DNA from: an uncultured Eubacteriales bacterium | Lineage (GTDB): Bacteria; Bacillota; Clostridia; Christensenellales; Aristaeellaceae | NCBI GenBank assembly: GCA_902793325.1 | Contig: CADBCY010000001.1 | Span: 1 to 64,000 of the forward strand | Reading direction: 5' to 3' | DNA: 64,000 nt | Part shown: positions 16,348 through 24,666 of the stretch, piece after piece | Position numbering within the stretch: the stretch's first letter is position 1 | Layout of the letters: each line of letters starts with the position of its first letter | Position numbers and translations under genes: made by a program | The notes under the pieces: generated by a model | Database searches by the model: none | Told to the model about the DNA's origin: nothing | The model's input: the letters and a program-made list of their open reading frames with translations, nothing else

Positions 16348-17340
16348 TTATTTCGCCATGTCCAGGATCTGAGCGTACAGCTCGGCCTGGTCGGCGGTGT
16401 TGGCCTCGATGGTGGGCTGGCAGGCCTCGACCCAGGGCGTCTTGTCCTCGACGGGAATGACGGTGCAGCCGGCGTCGGCCAGCTTGGTGAAGGTCTCGGA
16501 CTCGACCTCGGCGACCTTGGCCTTGCAGACCTCGGAAGCATACGCGCCGGCCTCCATGATGGCGGCCTGCTGCTCCTCGCTCAGCTTTGCCCAGGCGCTG
16601 TCGGTGATGACGATCTGGATGGCGCCGAGGGTGTGGCCGTCCAGCATCAGGTAGGGAGCGACCTCCTGGAAGGCGTTGGAGAAGTAGTTGGCGGTGGGCT
16701 GCTCGGCGGCGTCCACGACGCCGGACTGCAGCGCGCTGTACAGCTCGGTGAAGGGAACGGTGGTGGCGGCCGCGCCCAGGTTCTCAACCATGCCGGTCAT
16801 GACCGGGTCGGAGGAGACGCGGATCTTCATGCCCTTCAGGTCCTCGATGCCGGCGACTTCGTTCTTGAAGAAGAAGTGGCGGAAGCCCTCCTCGCCGTAG
16901 CAGATGCCGCGCAGGGGCAGGCCCACTTCCTGCGGCTCGGCCAGGAACTCCTGGGCCAGGTCGGAAGCGGCGAACGCCCAGAAGTGATCCTCGCTCACGA
17001 AGGTGTAGGGGATGGACAGCAGCTTGGCCTTGTTGCAGCCGTACTGGGTCAGCGCGAAGGCGGAGATGCGGCTGATGTCGGTCACGTTGCCGCCGGCCAG
17101 CAGGTTGTCCAGGATCTGATCCTCGGAGCCCAGCACGCCGGAAGCCTGAATGTCGATCAGCACGGAACCGCCGGTCAGCTCTTCGACCTTCTCCTTGAAG
17201 GCGGTGGCGACGGCGCCGACGATGGTGCCCTCGAGGGGGTTCACTTCCGCATAGGTCAGGGTGATGGGCTCCTCGGCCAGGGCCGCGGCGCAGCTCAGCA
17301 GCATGACCAGCACGAGCGCGATGCTAAACAGCTTCTTCAT
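16348..17340 (-). CDS. dctP: TRAP transporter substrate-binding protein
   Basis: Extracytoplasmic receptor (330 aa) of the DctP family. A Sec signal peptide ends near AALAEEP; an LLSC stretch just before could be a lipobox, so anchoring by lipid is possible. The conserved ligand-binding Arg is probably the one in MKIRVSSDPVMTGMVE (about residue 150). GGAGG precedes the ATG at 17340 by 9 nt. First gene of the uronate uptake-catabolism operon, divergent from the AraC regulator. Confidence 0.9.
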   Translation of the reverse strand: MKKLFSIALVLVMLLSCAAALAEEPITLTYAEVNPLEGTIVGAVATAFKEKVEELTGGSVLIDIQASGVLGSEDQILDNLLAGGNVTDISRISAFALTQYGCNKAKLLSIPYTFVSEDHFWAFAASDLAQEFLAEPQEVGLPLRGICYGEEGFRHFFFKNEVAGIEDLKGMKIRVSSDPVMTGMVENLGAAATTVPFTELYSALQSGVVDAAEQPTANYFSNAFQEVAPYLMLDGHTLGAIQIVITDSAWAKLSEEQQAAIMEAGAYASEVCKAKVAEVESETFTKLADAGCTVIPVEDKTPWVEACQPTIEANTADQAELYAQILDMAK

Positions 17341-17471
17341 TGGGGGATTCCTCCTTTTTTCTTCCAAACGGATGTCCGCTTTGGATTTACGGCGGCACGC
17401 CCCTTTCGGCGGCGCGCACCGTGTTCATTGACATTGAAACACATTCCTCTATAAATGTCCATGGTTTTAAC

Positions 17472-17483
17472 ATGTAATTACAT
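17472..17483. promoter_or_regulatory. Palindrome in the dctP-araC divergent region
   Basis: ATGTAATTACAT is a perfect 12-bp palindrome in the AT-rich divergent region. It touches the -35 box of the regulator promoter. Candidate operator. Confidence 0.4.
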
Positions 17484-17511
17484 TGCAAAAAACATCAAAC
17501 ATTACTATAAT
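17483..17511 (+). promoter_or_regulatory. Promoter of the AraC regulator gene
   Basis: TTGCAA (17483-17488), 17 nt, TATAAT (17506-17511). The -10 lies inside the inverted repeat AAACATT-n5-AATGTTT (17497-17515), suggesting regulated access of RNA polymerase. Confidence 0.75.
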
Positions 17512-17555
17512 GTTTACAGGAAACATCCTACGGGACGATGACGGGAGGCGGGGAC

Positions 17556-18419
17556 ATGGCGCGGCGATTGCTGAATCCCTTCGATCAGCGGCAGGTGATG
17601 CAGAAGGAGAATCTCGAGATCTTCCACTACAACAACCCCGCCATCTGCACCTGCCCGCCGCACCAGCACGATTTCTTTGAGCTGTTCTGCCTGCTGAACG
17701 ATTCGGTGGACTACATCGCGGACGGCATGCGCTACACGCTGCACCCGGGCAACCTCATGCTGGTCGCGCCGGGGCAGCTCCACCGCCCGGACGTGGCCGG
17801 GCCGACGCGGGACATCGACCGGTTCGTGCTGTGGCTGAGCGTGGATTACGTGCGCTCGCTCACGGAGGCGCTGCCCCGCCTGCGCTACACGCTGCAGGGG
17901 GATCTCACGGGCCGCAACCTGATCCGGCTCGACGACGACACCGCCGCGCTGGCGCGCCAACTGCTGTTCGCGCTGCACCGCGAGGCCTCCGAAGAGGACG
18001 CCGACAGCGCGCAGCTGATCCGCAGCATCGTCTCCCAACTGCTCATCCACTGCTGCCGCTGCATCGCCCGCCTGCCGGAGGACGTGCCCCGCAGGGCGGA
18101 GCTGCGCTACCACGAGATCATGCGGGTGTACGAGTACGTGGTCACCCACCTGCGCGAGGATTTGAGCGTGACCGGGCTGGCGGAGATGTTCTTCATGGAC
18201 AAGAACACGCTGACCCGCCAGTTCAAGCGCCTGGTGGGCATGACGCCGGGCGAGTGCATCCGCCGCCACCGGCTGGAGGCCGCGCGGCAGTTGATCGGCC
18301 GCGGCGCGCCGATGCAGCAGGCCTGCGCCGAGTGCGGCTTCTCCGACTACAGCGCCTTCTACCGCGCCTTCCGACGCGCCTACGGCGTCAGCCCGAGCGC
18401 GCTGGCGGGAAGGGAATGA
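17556..18419 (+). CDS. AraC-family transcriptional regulator
   Basis: A 287-aa regulator with an N-terminal cupin sensor (HQHDFFELFCLL near residue 37) and a C-terminal pair of helix-turn-helix motifs. The second ends with ACAECGFSDYSAFYRAFRRAYG, the AraC signature. ATG at 17556 follows GGAGG by 7 nt. It is transcribed divergently from dctPQM-uxuA-uxuB-uxaC and is very probably the uronate-responsive regulator of that operon; the ligand is inferred from context. Confidence 0.88.
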   Translation: MARRLLNPFDQRQVMQKENLEIFHYNNPAICTCPPHQHDFFELFCLLNDSVDYIADGMRYTLHPGNLMLVAPGQLHRPDVAGPTRDIDRFVLWLSVDYVRSLTEALPRLRYTLQGDLTGRNLIRLDDDTAALARQLLFALHREASEEDADSAQLIRSIVSQLLIHCCRCIARLPEDVPRRAELRYHEIMRVYEYVVTHLREDLSVTGLAEMFFMDKNTLTRQFKRLVGMTPGECIRRHRLEAARQLIGRGAPMQQACAECGFSDYSAFYRAFRRAYGVSPSALAGRE

Positions 18420-18447
18420 CGGACAGATTCAATCGGGAGTATGAGAT

Positions 18448-18978
18448 ATGTCGGGCAATGAGATCGTCGTCCGCGTGAAGCTGGACGAGCGCACGTTCAA
18501 GCGGTTCTCCCGCTTCGACGCGCTGAAGCTGCGCAAGCGCTGGGTGCGCCCGGTAGCGTTCGCGGCCATACTCGCCGCCTTCGCCGCCGTGGCGCTGTTC
18601 ACGGGGAAGGAACAGGCGGGGCTCATCGCGGCGGTGCTGCTGGCGGTGGGGCTGGGGCTGCCGGCGGTGTACTTCGGCACGTTCTTCTCCCAGGTGAACC
18701 TGCAAGCCGTCCGGCAGAAGCTGAAGCCCGCCCGGCCGGTGTACACCGTGCGCCTGGACGGGAACGGCGTGCGCGTGACCAACGACCAGCGCGAGGAGGC
18801 GCCCGTGCGCCTGCGGTGGAGCGAGCTGCAGGCCGCCTTCCGCGCGAAGGGCTGCATCTACCTGTACGTCAACGCCGCCCGCGCCTTCCTGCTGCCCGAC
18901 GGCCAGGCCAACGTCTCCCCGGACGAGCTCTGGGCCTGCCTGCAGAAGCAGATGGGCGGGCGCGCGCGCCGGGCGTAA
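18448..18978 (+). CDS. YcxB-like membrane protein
   Basis: Membrane protein of 176 aa with two hydrophobic helices at about residues 35-52 and 58-76 and a C-terminal soluble domain. The pattern SELQAAFRAKGCIYLYVNAARAF resembles the YcxB-like C-terminal domain found in many Firmicutes. Function unknown. It follows the AraC gene after 28 nt and precedes two further small genes on the same strand. Confidence 0.65.
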   Translation: MSGNEIVVRVKLDERTFKRFSRFDALKLRKRWVRPVAFAAILAAFAAVALFTGKEQAGLIAAVLLAVGLGLPAVYFGTFFSQVNLQAVRQKLKPARPVYTVRLDGNGVRVTNDQREEAPVRLRWSELQAAFRAKGCIYLYVNAARAFLLPDGQANVSPDELWACLQKQMGGRARRA

Positions 18979-19006
18979 CGACCACGAGACAGCGAGGATA
19001 CGCAAT

Positions 19007-19771
19007 ATGAAGCATTGGAAGCCCAGGGCGGTGGCGATCGTGATCCTGATCGCCGCGCTGCTCACCGGCGCGCTGCGCGCCGTCAACGACGAGGGAACGG
19101 GCCGGGCGCAGGGCGAGGACGTGTTCGGCGGCGCCGCCACGGCGCTGAGCCGCCTGGTCGCCACGCTCACCGGCGGGCGCGTCCCGGCGGAGGAGGCCGC
19201 GACCGAGCCGTCGCCCCTGCCGGGGGACGCCGACGCCCCGGCATCTCCCCGCGGCGTGACCATCGGCATCGGCAGCGGGGATGCGCCCGACGCGCCAGAG
19301 GAGGCGCGGGCGGTCAACGTGGAGCCGAACCAGCGCATCGAGCGCGACTACCACGTGGAGAACAAGGGCGCGGCGGACGCCTTCGTGTTCATGACCGTCA
19401 CCCTGCCCTACGTGGTCATCGCCACGCAGGAGGACGACGGCGCCTACCACCCCGCCGCCGCCCGCCCGCTGTACACGTTCGAGGTGAACGCGGGCTGGAC
19501 GCTGCTGGAGGACAGCGTGGACGGCGACCGGGTCACCTACGTCTACGCCTGGGCCGACGGCCTCGGGCCGGACGCCATGACGCCGCTGGCCCCGGGCAGC
19601 GCCACCGCGCCGCTGTTCGACCGGCTGGTCACCGCCAACTACGTGGAGGGCCGGCTGGACGGCGTGGAGACGGAGATCTCGGTGCAGGCCTGCGCCGTGC
19701 AGGCGGAGAACCTGGGCCAGGGCAATACCCCCGCGGCCGTCTGGCAGATGGTCCGCAATCAGGGACAATGA
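19007..19771 (+). CDS. Exported hypothetical protein, camelysin/TasA-like pattern
   Basis: A 254-aa protein with an N-terminal signal or anchor helix (AVAIVILIAALLTGALRA), an Ala/Pro-rich linker (residues 60-100) and a beta-rich domain. The segment VEPNQRIERDYHVENKGAADAFVFMTVTLP recalls the beta-sandwich of camelysin/TasA-type secreted proteins, where a similar N-G-x-x-D-A-(Y/F)-V pattern occurs; the similarity is by eye only. No SipW-type peptidase is nearby. Function unknown. Confidence 0.5.
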   Translation: MKHWKPRAVAIVILIAALLTGALRAVNDEGTGRAQGEDVFGGAATALSRLVATLTGGRVPAEEAATEPSPLPGDADAPASPRGVTIGIGSGDAPDAPEEARAVNVEPNQRIERDYHVENKGAADAFVFMTVTLPYVVIATQEDDGAYHPAAARPLYTFEVNAGWTLLEDSVDGDRVTYVYAWADGLGPDAMTPLAPGSATAPLFDRLVTANYVEGRLDGVETEISVQACAVQAENLGQGNTPAAVWQMVRNQGQ

Positions 19772-19787
19772 CAGGGAGGACATCATC

Positions 19788-20126
19788 ATGCAAGCCAACA
19801 TCGTATTTCACAACGACGCCGCGCCGAACGACCTCGGGGGCGGGGTCTCCCGCCGCGTGCTGGCCTACAACGACCGGCTGATGATCGTGGAGGTCAGCTT
19901 CGAGACCGGCGCCACGGGCAGCGTGCACACCCATCCCCACAGCCAGAGCACCTACGTGCTGTCGGGCCGGTTCCGCTTCACCATCGACGGCGCGCCGGCG
20001 GAGGTGGGCGCGGGCGACACCATCGCCTTCCCGCCGGACATCCCCCACGGCACCGTGTGCCTGGAGGCCGGGACGCTGCTGGACATCTTCACCCCCATGC
20101 GCCGGGACTTCGTGGGGCTGGAATGA
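19788..20126 (+). CDS. Cupin protein, KdgF-like
   Basis: Single-domain cupin of 112 aa. Metal ligands are visible in VHTHPHSQSTYVLSG (His, His and downstream Gln/Glu position) and in IPHGTVCLE. The overall pattern RRVLAYNDRLMIVEVSFETG - HTHPHSQSTYVLSG - FTIDG resembles KdgF, which linearises 4,5-unsaturated uronates from pectin or alginate lyases to 5-keto-4-deoxyuronate. Location near the uronate operon and the presence of kduI at 29319 support this role, but generic cupins look similar. Confidence 0.65.
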   Translation: MQANIVFHNDAAPNDLGGGVSRRVLAYNDRLMIVEVSFETGATGSVHTHPHSQSTYVLSGRFRFTIDGAPAEVGAGDTIAFPPDIPHGTVCLEAGTLLDIFTPMRRDFVGLE

Positions 20127-20179
20127 CGGCGTTGCGCCCGCCTGATTATTAATTTATGAGGATATTTTTTACTTTCAGC

Positions 20180-20208
20180 TTTACATCCCCCAGCCCTTGG
20201 TGTACAAT
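20180..20208 (+). promoter_or_regulatory. Promoter of the PTS operon
   Basis: TTTACA (20180-20185), 17 nt, TACAAT (20203-20208), about 63 nt upstream of the EIIBCA start. Confidence 0.7.
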
Positions 20209-20230
20209 AAAAGCGTAACTGCGGGGCGAG

Positions 20231-20240
20231 GAGCGCTTTC
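20231..20240 (+). promoter_or_regulatory. Possible cre-like site downstream of the PTS promoter
   Basis: GGAAAGCGCTC read on the minus strand shares the AAAGCGCT core with CcpA catabolite-responsive elements, in roadblock position. Only the core matches, so this is tentative. Confidence 0.25.
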
Positions 20241-20270
20241 CGCGGAAGAAAGAATAAAGGGGAGAACACA

Positions 20271-22121
20271 ATGGCTCTGGACTATCGTAAATGCGCTGAG
20301 CAGATCGCGGCCAATATCGGCGGCGGTGCGAACGTCATCAGCGCGGCTCACTGTGCCACCCGACTCAGACTCGTTATTGCCGACAACAGCAAGGTTAACA
20401 AAGCGGTTCTCGAGAACATCGACGGCGTCAAGGGCATGTTCGAATCCAACGGTCAGTTGCAGCTGATCATCGGCACCGGCACCGTCAACAAGGTCTACGA
20501 GGAGTTCCTGGCCGTCACCGGCGCGTCCGCCGCCAGCAAGGCCGACGTCAAGGCCGCCGCGGCGAGCCGGATGCCCCTGTGGAAGAAGATCCTGAAGACC
20601 CCCGGCGACGTGTTCGTGCCCATCCTGCCCGCCATCGTGGCCTCCGGCCTGATGATGGGCCTGGTGGAAGCGCTGGCCAAGGCCATCCCCTCCTTCTCAG
20701 AGAGCGGCTGGTTCGGCTTCCTGGACCTGGTCGCCAACACCGCGTTCGCGCTGCTGCCCATCCTGGTGGCCGTATCCTCGGCCCGCGTGTTCGGCGGCAA
20801 CATCTTCCTGGGCGGCGTCATCGGCATGATGATGGTCCATCCCGGCCTGATGAACGCCTGGACCGTCACCCCCACCAACCAGCCCGCCGTGTGGGACCTG
20901 GGTCTCTTCAAAATCTCGCAGGTCGGCTATCAGGGCCACGTCATACCGGTCATACTGGCGGTCCTGCTGATGTCCACGGTTGAGAAGTGGCTGCACAAGA
21001 AGGTGCCGGAGATGATCGACCTGTTCGTCACCCCCCTGTGCACCGTGCTGATCACCGCCTTCGCCACCTTCGTGGTCATCGGCCCCATCTTCTCCATCCT
21101 GGAGAACTGGGTGCTGACCGGCGCCGAGTGGCTGGTCACCTCCACCGGCGGCATCGGCGCGCTGATCATGGGCGCGCTGTATCCCTGGACCGTGGTCATG
21201 GGCCTGCACCACATGTACAACGTCATTGAGGCGGGCATGCTATCAGGCAGCCTCGGGCTGAACATCTGGATGCCCATCGCCTCCGCCGCCAACTTCGCCC
21301 AGTTCGGCGCCTGCTTGGCCGTCGCCATCAAGTGCCGCAACGCCAAGCTGAAGTCCGTGGCCCTGCCCTCCTCGCTGTCCGCGTCCCTGGGCATCACCGA
21401 GCCGGCCATCTTCGGCGTCAACTTCCGCTTCATGAAGCCCTTCATCGCGGGCGTCATCGGCGGCGCGGTCGGCGCGCTGTTCGGATCGCTGACCCACCTG
21501 GGCGCCACCACCTACGGCGTCACCGGCATCCCCGGCCTGCTGGCCATCAACAACGTTCCCGTGTACTGCATCGAGCTCGTCATCGCCGCCGGCGTGGCCT
21601 TCGCCATCACCACGGTGATCTGGAAGGAAGAGCTTCCCCAGGCCGCGCCCGCGCCCGCCGAGGCACCCGCTCCGGCGCTCGAGGTGCCGACGACCTCCGT
21701 CATCCGCTGCGCCAACGGCACCGTGCTGCAGCCCGTGAAGGGCAACGTCATCCCCTACGACCAGATCCCGGACGACACCTTCGCCTCCGGCGTGCTGGGC
21801 GTGGGCGTGGGCGTGCAGCCGACCGACGAGGTCGTGGTCGCGCCGTTCGACGGCGAGATCAGCTCCGTGGCCGAGAGCAAGCACGCCGTGGGCATCTCCG
21901 CCAACGATATGGAGCTGCTGATCCACGTGGGCGTGGACACCGTGCAGATGAACGGCGACGGCTTCACCGCGCTGGTGAACGAGGGCGACAAGGTGAAGGC
22001 CGGCCAGCCGCTGATCCGCTTCAGCCGCGAAAAGATCAAGGCCGCCGGCTACAGCGACACCGTGGCGGTGCTGCTGACCAACTCCGACGACCTGGAAGGC
22101 GTGGAGTTCGGCGCGAAGTAA
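20271..22121 (+). CDS. PTS sugar transporter EIIBCA, glucose superfamily
   Basis: Three-domain phosphotransferase permease (616 aa) that imports and phosphorylates a sugar. EIIB comes first with catalytic Cys28 (AAHCATRLRLVI); EIIC spans about residues 100-450 (GITEPAIFGVNFRFMKP); EIIA ends the protein with His538 and the phospho-acceptor His552 (MELLIHVGVDTVQMNGDGF). Domain order B-C-A matches beta-glucoside, sucrose or trehalose permeases; the exact sugar cannot be told because no glycosidase or antiterminator gene adjoins. It heads a cluster with ptsH and ptsI, so all PTS components are linked. Confidence 0.92.
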   Translation: MALDYRKCAEQIAANIGGGANVISAAHCATRLRLVIADNSKVNKAVLENIDGVKGMFESNGQLQLIIGTGTVNKVYEEFLAVTGASAASKADVKAAAASRMPLWKKILKTPGDVFVPILPAIVASGLMMGLVEALAKAIPSFSESGWFGFLDLVANTAFALLPILVAVSSARVFGGNIFLGGVIGMMMVHPGLMNAWTVTPTNQPAVWDLGLFKISQVGYQGHVIPVILAVLLMSTVEKWLHKKVPEMIDLFVTPLCTVLITAFATFVVIGPIFSILENWVLTGAEWLVTSTGGIGALIMGALYPWTVVMGLHHMYNVIEAGMLSGSLGLNIWMPIASAANFAQFGACLAVAIKCRNAKLKSVALPSSLSASLGITEPAIFGVNFRFMKPFIAGVIGGAVGALFGSLTHLGATTYGVTGIPGLLAINNVPVYCIELVIAAGVAFAITTVIWKEELPQAAPAPAEAPAPALEVPTTSVIRCANGTVLQPVKGNVIPYDQIPDDTFASGVLGVGVGVQPTDEVVVAPFDGEISSVAESKHAVGISANDMELLIHVGVDTVQMNGDGFTALVNEGDKVKAGQPLIRFSREKIKAAGYSDTVAVLLTNSDDLEGVEFGAK

Positions 22122-22128
22122 GCGATCT

Positions 22129-22152
22129 GCCGTCCGCCCGCGGGCGGACGGC
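22129..22152 (+). other. Perfect 24-bp palindrome between EIIBCA and ptsH
   Basis: GCCGTCCGCCCG and its exact complement abut, forming a 12-bp stem with no T-tract. Probably an RNA processing or attenuation hairpin within the PTS operon. Confidence 0.55.
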
Positions 22153-22199
22153 ATGCCGCTCAAATGTGAATATTGAATATCATATAAGGAGGAACCCCC

Positions 22200-22457
22200 A
22201 TGAAGTCTTTTGAGTACGTCATCACCGATCCCGTAGGTATCCATGCCCGTCCCGCCGGCATCCTGGTCAAGGAGATCAAGAAATACGCCAGCACCGTGAC
22301 CGTGAACAAGGGCGAGAAGTCCGTGAACGCGCTGAAGCTGATGGCGCTGATGGGCATGGGCATCAAGCAGGGCGATACCGTGAAGGTGACCATCGAGGGC
22401 GCGGACGAGGATACCGCCGCCGCCGCCATCGAGGATTTCTTCAAAAACAACTTCTAA
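22200..22457 (+). CDS. ptsH: HPr phosphocarrier protein (no Ser46)
   Basis: Small cytoplasmic carrier (85 aa) passing phosphate from EI to EIIA. The active His15 is in GIHARPAG. Aligning with Bacillus subtilis HPr without gaps, position 46, normally the Ser phosphorylated by HPr kinase, is Lys (SVNALKLMALMGMGI). This HPr should therefore work in transport but not in P-Ser-HPr/CcpA catabolite repression. AAGGAGG lies 6 nt before the ATG. Neighbours are EIIBCA and ptsI. Confidence 0.93.
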   Translation: MKSFEYVITDPVGIHARPAGILVKEIKKYASTVTVNKGEKSVNALKLMALMGMGIKQGDTVKVTIEGADEDTAAAAIEDFFKNNF

Positions 22458-22481
22458 GCGGCTGCAGTCCGCGGCACACAG

Positions 22482-22551
22482 CGCAGGGGCGGCGATGCGC
22501 CGCCCGCCCGGACCCCATTTCCCGGGCGGGCGCCCATTGGGCGCCCCTGCG
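22482..22551. repeat. GC-rich palindromic element, copy B (composite)
   Basis: Outer 10-bp arms CGCAGGGGCG (22482-22491) and CGCCCCTGCG (22542-22551) enclose smaller hairpins, including GCCCGCCCGG/CCGGGCGGGC and GGGCGCCC-ATT-GGGCGCCC. It lies between ptsH and ptsI and shares its arms with the elements at 5355 and 34162. Confidence 0.7.
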
Positions 22552-22584
22552 GCGTTTGTATGGACCTTGAAAGGAGAGCCAGAC

Positions 22585-24241
22585 ATGATTTCGATTCAGG
22601 GCAAGGGCGTATCCACGGGCGTGGCCATGGGCCCCCTCTACTACTACCAGCGCGCCAAGAGCACCATCCGCCGCTTCGAGGTGGAGGACGTCGAGGCGGA
22701 GTGGAACCGCTTCAAGGCCGCCCAGGCCAAGGCCATCGAGCAGCTGGGCGAGCTGGCGGAGAAGGCCCGCGAGGAGGCGGGCGACGAGGCCGCCATGCTG
22801 TTTGAGACGCACCAGATGATGGCCGAGGACCTGGACTACGAGGAGGCCATCGAGGGCCTCATCAAGGAACAGAAGCTGAACGCCGAGGCCGCCGTCACCG
22901 ACACCGCCGCCCAGTTCGCGGACATGTTCGCCCAGATGGACGACGCCTACATGCAGGCCCGCGCCGCGGACGTGAAGGACGTGTCCGGCCGCATCGCAGG
23001 GCGGCATCGACAGCCCCGTGCCCGTGATCCTGGCCGCGGACGACCTGGCGCCCTCCGAGACCGTACAGCTGGACAAGAGCAAGATCCTGGGCTTCATCAC
23101 CGAGGGCGGCAGCGGCTCCAGCCACACCGCGATCCTGGCCCGCACCATGGGCATCCCCGCCATCATCGGCGTGGGCGACCAGCTCAAGCCCGAGTACGAG
23201 GGCCGCGAGGTCATCGTGGACGGCGGCACCGGCAACGTGGTGGTGGACGCCGACGAGGCCACGAAGGCCCGCCTGATGGCCAAGCGCGAGGAGCTCCTGA
23301 AGCGCCAGAAGCTGCTGGAGCAGTTGAAGGGCAAGGAGAACATCACCCGGGACGGCCAGAAGATCAAGGTGTTCTGCAACATCGGCAATCCCGAGGACGT
23401 GCCGGTGGTGCTGTCCAACGACGGCGGCGGCATCGGCCTGTTCCGCTCCGAGTTCCTGTACCTGAACTGCTCCGACTATCCCACCGAGGACTACCAGTTC
23501 GAGGCCTACAAGAAGGTCCTCTCCGACATGGACGGCCGCGAGGTGGTCATCCGCACGCTGGACATCGGCGCGGACAAGCAGATCGACTACTTCGACATGC
23601 CCAAGGAGGAGAACCCGGCGCTGGGCAACCGCGCGCTGCGCATCTGCCTGAACCGGCCCGAGATCTTCAAGACCCAGCTCCGCGCCCTGTACCGCGCCTC
23701 CGCCTTCGGCAAGCTGGGCATCATGTTCCCCATGGTCACCTCCGTCTGGGAGGTCAAGGAAGCCCGCAAGATGTGCGAGCTGGTCAAGAAGGAGCTCACC
23801 GAGGAGGGCAAGCCCTTCGCCGACGACGTGCAGATCGGCATTATGATCGAGACCCCCGCCGCGGCGGTGATGAGCGACCGGCTGGCCAAACTGGTGGACT
23901 TCTTCTCCTGCGGCACCAACGACCTGACCCAGTACACGCTGGCCTGCGACCGCCAGAACAACGACCTGGGCCGCTTCTTCAACCCCCACCATCCCGCCGT
24001 GCTGCGCCTTTTGAAGATGGTGTGCGACAACGCCCACAGGAACGGCGTGTGGGTGGGCATCTGCGGCGAGCTGGGCGCGGACCTGGAGCTGACGGAGACC
24101 TTCCTCTCCATCGGCATCGACGAGCTGTCCGTCTCCCCGCGCAGCGTGCTGCCCCTCCGCCAGAAGATCCTCGAGACCACCGTCTCCGACGTGAAGGAAA
24201 AGATCCTCGCCGACCTGCTGGGCGACGAGAACGCGCTGTAA
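22585..24241 (+). pseudogene. ptsI: PTS enzyme I, frameshifted
   Basis: Enzyme I takes phosphate from PEP and passes it to HPr. The N-terminal HPr-binding part runs in one frame from the ATG at 22585 to the Ile codon at 22993. The rest (QGGIDSPVPVILAADDLAPSET onward in family order) is in the +1 frame from 22997 to the stop at 24241. All expected motifs are present across the break: phospho-His in GGSGSSHTAILAR, CGTNDLTQYTLACDR and ICGELGADLELTE with the catalytic Cys. The parts add to 551 residues against about 570 usual, so a short deletion is likely. It is either a true inactivation or an assembly error. Confidence 0.88.
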
Positions 24242-24248
24242 CCCACCG

Positions 24249-24271
24249 GGGCCGCCTCCAAAGGGCGGCCC
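24249..24271 (+). terminator. Hairpin after ptsI
   Basis: GGGCCGCC/GGCGGCCC stem with 7-nt loop, 7 nt past the stop codon. The T-tract is interrupted, so termination is probable but not certain. Confidence 0.5.
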
Positions 24272-24307
24272 TTGCCATGTCATTTTTCCGGGAAAGGAGC
24301 GAAACCC

Positions 24308-24529
24308 ATGTCCCTGTTCAGGCGCAGGCGCGAGGAGATCCCCTTCGACCCCGCCCGGCAGCGGCCCGCGGTGCGGCGCAGCGTGTGCACGGGCGAGATG
24401 ACCGCGGGCTTCATCGACCGCGAGACCGGCAAATTCCAGGACATCATGCGCGTGGACGGCCGCGCGGGCCTGGAGGCCTTCTGCCGCGCCATCGGCGTCG
24501 CCCCGGAAGAGGTGGAGACGATCTACTGA
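24308..24529 (+). CDS. Conserved small hypothetical protein
   Basis: A 73-aa protein with a basic N-terminus (MSLFRRRREE) and a compact alpha/beta-looking core, SVCTGEMTAGFIDRETGKFQ. Similar tiny proteins are common in Clostridia without known function. AAAGGAG precedes the ATG at 24308. It sits between ptsI and bioY. Confidence 0.6.
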   Translation: MSLFRRRREEIPFDPARQRPAVRRSVCTGEMTAGFIDRETGKFQDIMRVDGRAGLEAFCRAIGVAPEEVETIY

Positions 24530-24570
24530 CCCGCCCCATCCTGCTGTGGTAGCATGGCGTCGCCCAGGGG

Positions 24571-24599
24571 TTGCGGCGCGCGGGTGCGTATGCTATAAT
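24571..24599 (+). promoter_or_regulatory. Promoter of bioY
   Basis: TTGCGG (24571-24576), 17 nt, TATAAT (24594-24599) with a TGC extended -10 motif. No BirA operator palindrome was recognised near it. Confidence 0.7.
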
Positions 24600-24666
24600 A
24601 GCCCCTGCGGCGCAGGGACGCCACGCATCCCCGCGCACCGCGACGAAGAGAAGGGAACGAGGCTCC

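Noticed and set aside
23018-24241. A free-standing C-terminal enzyme I gene
   Set aside because: The start would be a GTG inside a conserved region with no ribosome site; the missing N-terminal part lies directly upstream in another frame.
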